Assembly: GCA_036563875.1 (NCBI GenBank)
Contig: DATCLO010000149.1
Coordinates: forward strand, 1-8,731
DNA: 8,731 nt
DNA from: ZC4RG29 sp036563875
Lineage (GTDB): Bacteria; Bacteroidota; Bacteroidia; Cytophagales; Cyclobacteriaceae
Direction of reading: 5' to 3'
How positions within the stretch are numbered: position 1 is the stretch's first letter; every line of letters begins with the position of its first letter. The notes beneath the pieces were generated by a model, which saw only the letters and a program-made list of their open reading frames with translations, did not search any database and had not been told where the DNA came from. Shown here piece by piece: positions 5,601 to 8,731 of the stretch. A program made the position numbers and the translations under genes.

Positions 5601-6842
5601 AAAAATACCATCCCTGAATTGCAGTTGATAGATGCCCTTGTCATCAATGGCAACCCATATGTCGTCAAAAGCGTCCCTATGGACAGCGGAGACTATGTCC
5701 TTTGATGATAACTGATTTGATCCGACCGGTGGCTGAAACACCGCAAACCCCCTGTTGTGCTTTACCTTCGAAGGCCCCGCACCCGAATGCCCCAGCCATA
5801 TATTTCCAGAACGATCGTTGATGATAGTTTGGACTGCTGATTCCGGAAAGCCGGATTTGCTATCGGTGCCTCCTGCAATATTTTGAACCCATCCCGTCTG
5901 AGGATTGTAGATACTGATTCCCTGAAAAGTGCCGATCCACAAGTTATTCCTTGAATCCCTGCATATCGAAGACACGGCGTTGCTTACCAACGAGCGGCCT
6001 GCCCCTTGAGCGTTGTTGAGATTAAAGAACCTTAAATGTAAATCCTTGTCGTAATCGATCTTTGAGATGCCGTTGTCATAGGTTCCCACCCAAATAACGC
6101 CCGGCCTCTCTTTCAGCAAGCAACTAATATCCCGACCGGGCAGGCTATTGCCATTCGCCTCCGGCAGGAGATGCTTAATGAAATTCCGTTCTCTTTTGTC
6201 AAAAATCAGAATTCCCTGTCCGGCAATCCACAACCGCCCGTGTCCATCGTCGATGATCGTTCTAATAAAATTTGTAGCGTCGCCGAGGGTATACTTTGTG
6301 CAACTCCTGCGAACTCTGTCGAAACGGATGAGGCCACCAGAATTTCCTTCGAAGGCGTGGGTTGAGAGCCAGATTATCCCATCGGAATCGTGGAAAATAT
6401 GATGGACCGGCCTGCTAAAACCGAACGTATCCGCCAGGTGAATGAACGACTCGAATTGCTCAGTTTCTGGATCGAAACGCAAAAGCCCACTCGCCGTTCC
6501 AACCCAGAGGTCCCCCTGAGGGTCTTCGCTCAGGCTATGGATTGCATCATTGCTTACGCTGGAGGTTCCCTCTGATCGGTAGAGATACAATTTGAAGGTA
6601 TTCCCGTCGTACCGGTACAGCCCCTGACCGGTCCCTAGCCATAGAAAACCCTTCGAATCCTGCACCATCGTCTTTACCAACCCGTTTGCCAACCCTTCTT
6701 CGGCGGACAGGTTGGTAAAGGTGTAATATCCCTGTGAAAAGCCCGCGATGCACAGTTCCAAGGACAGGCAAACCAGGATCGCAATTCTTAGGTTAAGCCG
6801 GAAAGGCTTCCATTCAGGTAGCATCCGGTCGGGCGCGTTCAT
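2628..6842 (-). CDS. Hybrid two-component system (HTCS) sensor/regulator with AraC-type output
   Basis: This is a 1404-residue one-protein signalling system in the inner membrane. Order: signal peptide (about 14-37, ending AGFSQ); a periplasmic double propeller of about 13-14 Reg_prop blades, e.g. GFLWLGTGQGLYRYD (65-79), GDLWVGTASGLLRFD (110-124), NNLWIGTFQGISIYN (299-313), the last near 632-645; a Y_Y_Y domain (about 738-817); a membrane helix (about 825-843); HisKA with phospho-acceptor His883 in NISHEFRTPL; HATPase with Asn998, DSGIGI (1026-1031) and GSGIGL (1056-1061); a receiver with Glu1141/Asp1142, phospho-acceptor Asp1184, Thr1214 and Lys1236; and an AraC-type helix-turn-helix (about 1285-1382, GFQNLSYFTKCFKERFGKTP). 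All catalytic residues are intact. In this family a small ligand, often an oligosaccharide, binds the propeller and the protein activates neighbouring genes. No SusC/SusD pair is in view, so the ligand is unknown. ATG 6842 is preceded by AGGA; Met7 (6824) is an alternative start. The gene is divergent from the lipoprotein at 7074. Confidence 0.95.
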   Translation of the reverse strand: MNAPDRMLPEWKPFRLNLRIAILVCLSLELCIAGFSQGYYTFTNLSAEEGLANGLVKTMVQDSKGFLWLGTGQGLYRYDGNTFKLYLYRSEGTSSVSNDAIHSLSEDPQGDLWVGTASGLLRFDPETEQFESFIHLADTFGFSRPVHHIFHDSDGIIWLSTHAFEGNSGGLIRFDRVRRSCTKYTLGDATNFIRTIIDDGHGRLWIAGQGILIFDKRERNFIKHLLPEANGNSLPGRDISCLLKERPGVIWVGTYDNGISKIDYDKDLHLRFFNLNNAQGAGRSLVSNAVSSICRDSRNNLWIGTFQGISIYNPQTGWVQNIAGGTDSKSGFPESAVQTIINDRSGNIWLGHSGAGPSKVKHNRGFAVFQPPVGSNQLSSKDIVSAVHRDAFDDIWVAIDDKGIYQLQFRDGIFHVIRHVPHEDAHGKIWGISSDRSGDLFVISERGSGLFVMQRETGRITPVMEGNFFIIKKDSRDRLWLSKGTELFLIEDLESRPIAIKQVFTDPAFRHHHHHVEYSTIIEDPDKRIWVTSWHGPVFFYNEASRQLEAPKISTVVEDFDTDNSRISASIFDEKGFLWLATFEGMCKYRVSSEDGIPALELLEVYTEKEGFRNKHGASNLYTPAIQMDSKGRFWMAQVGLTVFDGHAIVSRYDVEDGIPNPIFHLRSTEELKDGYLAFGCGDGLVVFHPDSLRENSVVPTVTFTDFQIFGNAVGVNPSSSDGALYTIAKSIAYTDELRIPYEKKVLTFEFAVLDFTDPGKNQYAYKLEGFDREWIYSGTKRNVTYTNLDPGKYVLRIKGANNDGIWNESGASIAITILPPIWRTWWAYGIYVTGFVGLLLLARKEILKRERMKGEIRLKELEASKFLELERLRSRFFTNISHEFRTPLTLLINPLEDRIRMAADPVNKRELEVMLRNARRLLNLVNQLLDLSRLEAGTMKLVTVHDNLNAFVGIISASFMSIAQSRHINFEYIAESEIDAWFDPDKMEKIVTNLLSNAFKFTDDGGLVSLKISRQGESVKIVVSDSGIGIPPDEIDRVFDRFYRVDHRDNREYEGSGIGLSLVKELVELHGGSISVTSEFGKGTCFSVLIPLAQDQPERGALTHDLMRPLDLDTTRGVVNVEHKENGKEDVEGFKLLIVEDNEDLRNYLTERLECSYSVFTASDGRTGVELAELHIPDLIISDLMMPYMDGLELCRAIKSNEKTSHIPIILLTAKADVNTRIDAFGIGADEYLSKPFDITELFARIRNLIELRQKLRKVFSTALILRPSELKARSLDEVFLKKVTEAVERNLSNTSFSVELLAGEMAMSSVQLYRKLKSITGLSPNEIIRNLRLERAASLLAQRAGSIAGVALEVGFQNLSYFTKCFKERFGKTPTEFVKRAGDRQSASDDSGHAHSVRIDSR

Positions 6843-6861
6843 GATCCTGGGAAAGGCAGTT

Positions 6862-6954
6862 ACTGATACAAGATAATATTCAAGACGCAGATTTCAGTTA
6901 ATACCTGCCGCCCACTGACACAAATCCTTCAAACTGTGACTGATTTCTTTCAGT
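6862..6954. promoter_or_regulatory. Cluster of five ACTGA/TCAGT elements in the divergent HTCS/lipoprotein gap
   Basis: ACTGA occurs at 6862-6866, 6914-6918 and 6939-6943, and its complement TCAGT at 6894-6898 and 6950-6954. The last two form an inverted repeat, ACTGA-N6-TCAGT. Aligned on one strand, four of the five copies have A two bases after the pentamer (ACTGATA, ACTGAAA, ACTGACA, ACTGAAA); the exception is ACTGATT. Centre-to-centre spacings are 32, 20, 25 and 11 bases, three of them close to whole helical turns. The cluster lies 20-112 bases upstream of the HTCS ATG. It is a reasonable candidate binding region for the HTCS AraC domain; no binding data exist. Confidence 0.35.
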
Positions 6955-6996
6955 ACCACGTCAGGAAGGGAAATAATAGACATCATTGCTTCATCG

Positions 6997-7014
6997 GGTC
7001 CGTGGCTGGTCCGT
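6997..7014. repeat. GGTCCGT direct repeat with 11-base period
   Basis: GGTCCGT at 6997-7003 is repeated at 7008-7014, separated by GGCT, giving a one-turn spacing typical of tandem half-sites for response regulators and AraC-type proteins. It lies 60 bases upstream of the lipoprotein ATG (7074). Only two copies are present. Confidence 0.35.
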
Positions 7015-7033
7015 ACCCATACAGGCGGCCCCG

Positions 7034-7047
7034 GATTGCCCCCAATC
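7034..7047. promoter_or_regulatory. Short inverted repeat upstream of the lipoprotein gene
   Basis: GATTG-CCCC-CAATC is a perfect 5-base inverted repeat with a 4-base centre, ending 26 bases before the lipoprotein ATG. It could be an operator half-site pair or a small leader hairpin. No convincing Bacteroidota promoter boxes were found between it and the ATG. Confidence 0.25.
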
Positions 7048-7073
7048 AGGCAAATCCATTAAACATCGACCAT

Positions 7074-8731
7074 ATGAAAAGGTTAGGACGATCTCCCAGG
7101 AATTTCAAGTCCAGACAGTTGCCCTCGGCAGGTGCGCTGTTGCTGATTGTCATTTACGTCACGACTGTGATAGGATGCTCCTACTACAAGGTTAATACAA
7201 TCGATCCGCTGAGTAACGAAGCCATCATTGAACAAGTCAAAAGAAAGAAGAAATACATAATTCTCCATTATGAGGAAGAAGCCTGGCATCTTAAGGACAT
7301 TACCCTGGATGATGCTTCCCAAGAGTTAAAGGGCACGCTCGAAGCGTTGCCTCCCAATCATATGTATTATAAAACAGCCAAGGGTGAGAAGAAAGCCAAC
7401 CGATACAAATCGGCCAAGGAGTGGCAGGACAGGCCAGTTTACGAGGTGCATATATACCTCTCGTCGCTTCCTGCAACGGAGGATGCCAAAGTCAGTATCC
7501 CATTCTCCTCAATGAGCAAAGTTCAAGTGTATGACACGCACGTAGGCGCGACGGTTTTGTCTGTCGCAGGAACGGTCATAGGGATAGCGGCTGCTGTTGG
7601 GATCATCATCGCCGCCCTCAAAAGTTCTTGCCCTTTTGTATACACTCAGGATGGGGAGTCCTACTCTTTTCAGGGTGAGATGTTCGGCGGAGCCATTTAC
7701 TCTTCGCTTGAGCGCGATGACTACATGCCGTTACCTGGCTTTACGCCGACCACGGATGGCTATCGCCTAATAATTGCCAACGAACTGCTGGAAAGGCAGT
7801 ACATAAATCTCGCAAATCTGATAGTCGTATATCATCCCAATGACGCTCAGGTAATACTCGATAAGAATGGAAACATCCAAACAATAACGCATGCAGAGAC
7901 ACCTGTCTTAGCAATGTCCAATACAAACATCGATTTCCTGGGGCACATCCGATCGAAAGACAGTGTCTCGTACTTGTTCGACGAATTAATGCCGGGAGAC
8001 GACGCCGTAAGCAGCATTACCCTGACATTCAAGCGACCACAACATTCGACTTCCGCCAAACTCATCGTTAACGCCAGAAATTCCTATTGGCTGGACTACG
8101 TATACGGGAAATTCACCGAGCAATTCGGCATATACTTCAATGAATTCTGTAAAGAGCAAAAAAAGGTCCCTGCAAAAAAAAATATCCAGTGGACACTCGA
8201 CCAAAATATTCCGTTGTCGGTGTACATACAAACCAGTAAAGGATGGGAATTCGTTGACTTCTTCCACTCAATGGGTCCGCTGGCCTCAAGAGATCTGGTA
8301 ATGCCGATCGACTTGTCCAAAATCAACAGTAATGAAGTAAAAATAAAACTGGAGTGCGGTTTCAAGTTCTGGGAAGTCGACTATGTGTCCCTGGACTTTT
8401 CAGATAACATACCCGTAAAAGTACAGCACCTTATTTCAACTTCTGCAATCGACAAAAAGGGGATTGATGTCTCAGAATCTATTGCAGCTTCAGATGACAA
8501 GTACCTCATTCAGCCTGAAATAGGAAATGCTGTCACCATCAAGTATCGCGCCACCGAGCCAGCGACCGAGGATAAGCAGTCGGTTTTTCTGCATAGCAGG
8601 GGGTATTACGAGTATATCAGGAATTACACAAACTGGCCAGACTTTGCCTATCTGAAATCTTTCAAGAACAAAGGCGCATTCACGAGGTTCTCCAAAGAGC
8701 AGTATGATGCATTTGTGGGAACGAAAGAACT
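7074..8731 (+). CDS. Large lipoprotein with 'SSCPFVY' segment, function unknown (partial)
   Basis: The frame is open from the ATG at 7074 to the right edge: 552 residues with no stop, C-terminus missing. An Arg/Lys-rich start and hydrophobic stretch (20-34) end in a lipobox, TVIGC, with Cys35, so lipid attachment is predicted. The mature N-terminal region (36-155, with YIILHYEEEAWHLKDITLDD and RPVYEVHIYLSSLP) is followed by a Gly/Ala/Ile-rich hydrophobic helix (about 158-182) and then SSCPFVYTQDGESYSFQGEM (184-203), GGAIYSSLERDDYMPLPGF (205-223) and RLIIANELLERQYINLANLI (231-250). I recall this block from a family of uncharacterised Bacteroidota proteins; the rest looks beta-rich. Function is unknown. 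A lipobox plus an internal membrane-like helix is unusual and suggests two membrane contacts or an inserted hairpin. Divergence from the HTCS makes it a likely target of that regulator. The two A-tracts (8158-8164 and 8174-8182) lie inside the coding region. Confidence 0.75.
   Translation, partial: MKRLGRSPRNFKSRQLPSAGALLLIVIYVTTVIGCSYYKVNTIDPLSNEAIIEQVKRKKKYIILHYEEEAWHLKDITLDDASQELKGTLEALPPNHMYYKTAKGEKKANRYKSAKEWQDRPVYEVHIYLSSLPATEDAKVSIPFSSMSKVQVYDTHVGATVLSVAGTVIGIAAAVGIIIAALKSSCPFVYTQDGESYSFQGEMFGGAIYSSLERDDYMPLPGFTPTTDGYRLIIANELLERQYINLANLIVVYHPNDAQVILDKNGNIQTITHAETPVLAMSNTNIDFLGHIRSKDSVSYLFDELMPGDDAVSSITLTFKRPQHSTSAKLIVNARNSYWLDYVYGKFTEQFGIYFNEFCKEQKKVPAKKNIQWTLDQNIPLSVYIQTSKGWEFVDFFHSMGPLASRDLVMPIDLSKINSNEVKIKLECGFKFWEVDYVSLDFSDNIPVKVQHLISTSAIDKKGIDVSESIAASDDKYLIQPEIGNAVTIKYRATEPATEDKQSVFLHSRGYYEYIRNYTNWPDFAYLKSFKNKGAFTRFSKEQYDAFVGTKE

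Noticed and set aside
6894..6986. A 30-codon minus-strand ORF (MMSIISLPDVV... ending AAGIN) in the divergent gap, in a frame open for about 20 more codons upstream.
   Set aside because: It has no ribosome binding site, no recognised similarity and no terminator, and it overlaps the repeated ACTGA elements. The length is within what chance allows, so it was not called as a gene.
8096..8365. Minus-strand ORFs of 72-93 codons under the lipoprotein gene (7847-8365).
   Set aside because: They overlap each other and the continuous 552-codon lipoprotein frame, and they show no domain features.
652..8731. The idea that the whole window is one polysaccharide utilisation locus run by the HTCS.
   Set aside because: No SusC/SusD genes are visible, the GH42-like gene is separated by several unrelated single genes in mixed orientation, and terminator-like hairpins lie between units.

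Overview
The window looks like chromosomal DNA of a Bacteroidota member, probably from the Cytophagales side of the phylum; that placement is an inference from gene content. Three predicted export signals end in the Ser-Gln cleavage context common in this phylum (GAFSQ, ESFSQ, AGFSQ). The largest gene is a one-piece hybrid two-component system (HTCS), a hallmark of Bacteroidota. Shine-Dalgarno sequences are mostly absent, and some upstream regions carry near-matches to the Bacteroidota promoter (TTTG, about 19 bases, TAnnTTTG).

Layout, left to right. 1-341 (-) is the N-terminal part of a secreted GH42-like glycosidase that runs off the left edge. 478-636 (+) encodes a 52-residue basic protein resembling the arm-binding domain of tyrosine integrases. 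652-1443 (-) is a secreted endonuclease/exonuclease/phosphatase-fold hydrolase. 1444-1804 contains no conventional gene. It does hold a compact candidate unit on the minus strand: a 17-base palindrome, a promoter-like box, a 21-codon Cys/Gly-rich peptide ORF and a strong hairpin terminator. It also holds the upstream region of the 652-1443 gene, with its own palindromes. 1805-2002 (+) is a small unrecognised helical protein. 2088-2510 (-) is a SRPBCC/AHSA1-type protein. 2628-6842 (-) is the 1404-residue HTCS: periplasmic propeller sensor, Y_Y_Y domain, membrane helix, histidine kinase, receiver and AraC-type DNA-binding domain. 7074 to the right edge (+) is a large lipoprotein, divergent from the HTCS and truncated by the window.

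How the parts may work together. The HTCS and the lipoprotein are transcribed divergently from a 231-base gap. That gap contains five copies of ACTGA/TCAGT within 93 bases, a direct repeat with an 11-base period, and a short inverted repeat. A sensor-regulator that binds this gap and controls the lipoprotein and itself is the simplest reading, but it is inference. No SusC/SusD pair is visible, so the window does not show a standard polysaccharide utilisation locus. The other genes look like independent single-gene units.

The least explained items are the Cys-rich micro-ORF with its apparent control elements, and the divergent HTCS/lipoprotein pair. No rRNA, tRNA, CRISPR array or insertion sequence was seen.
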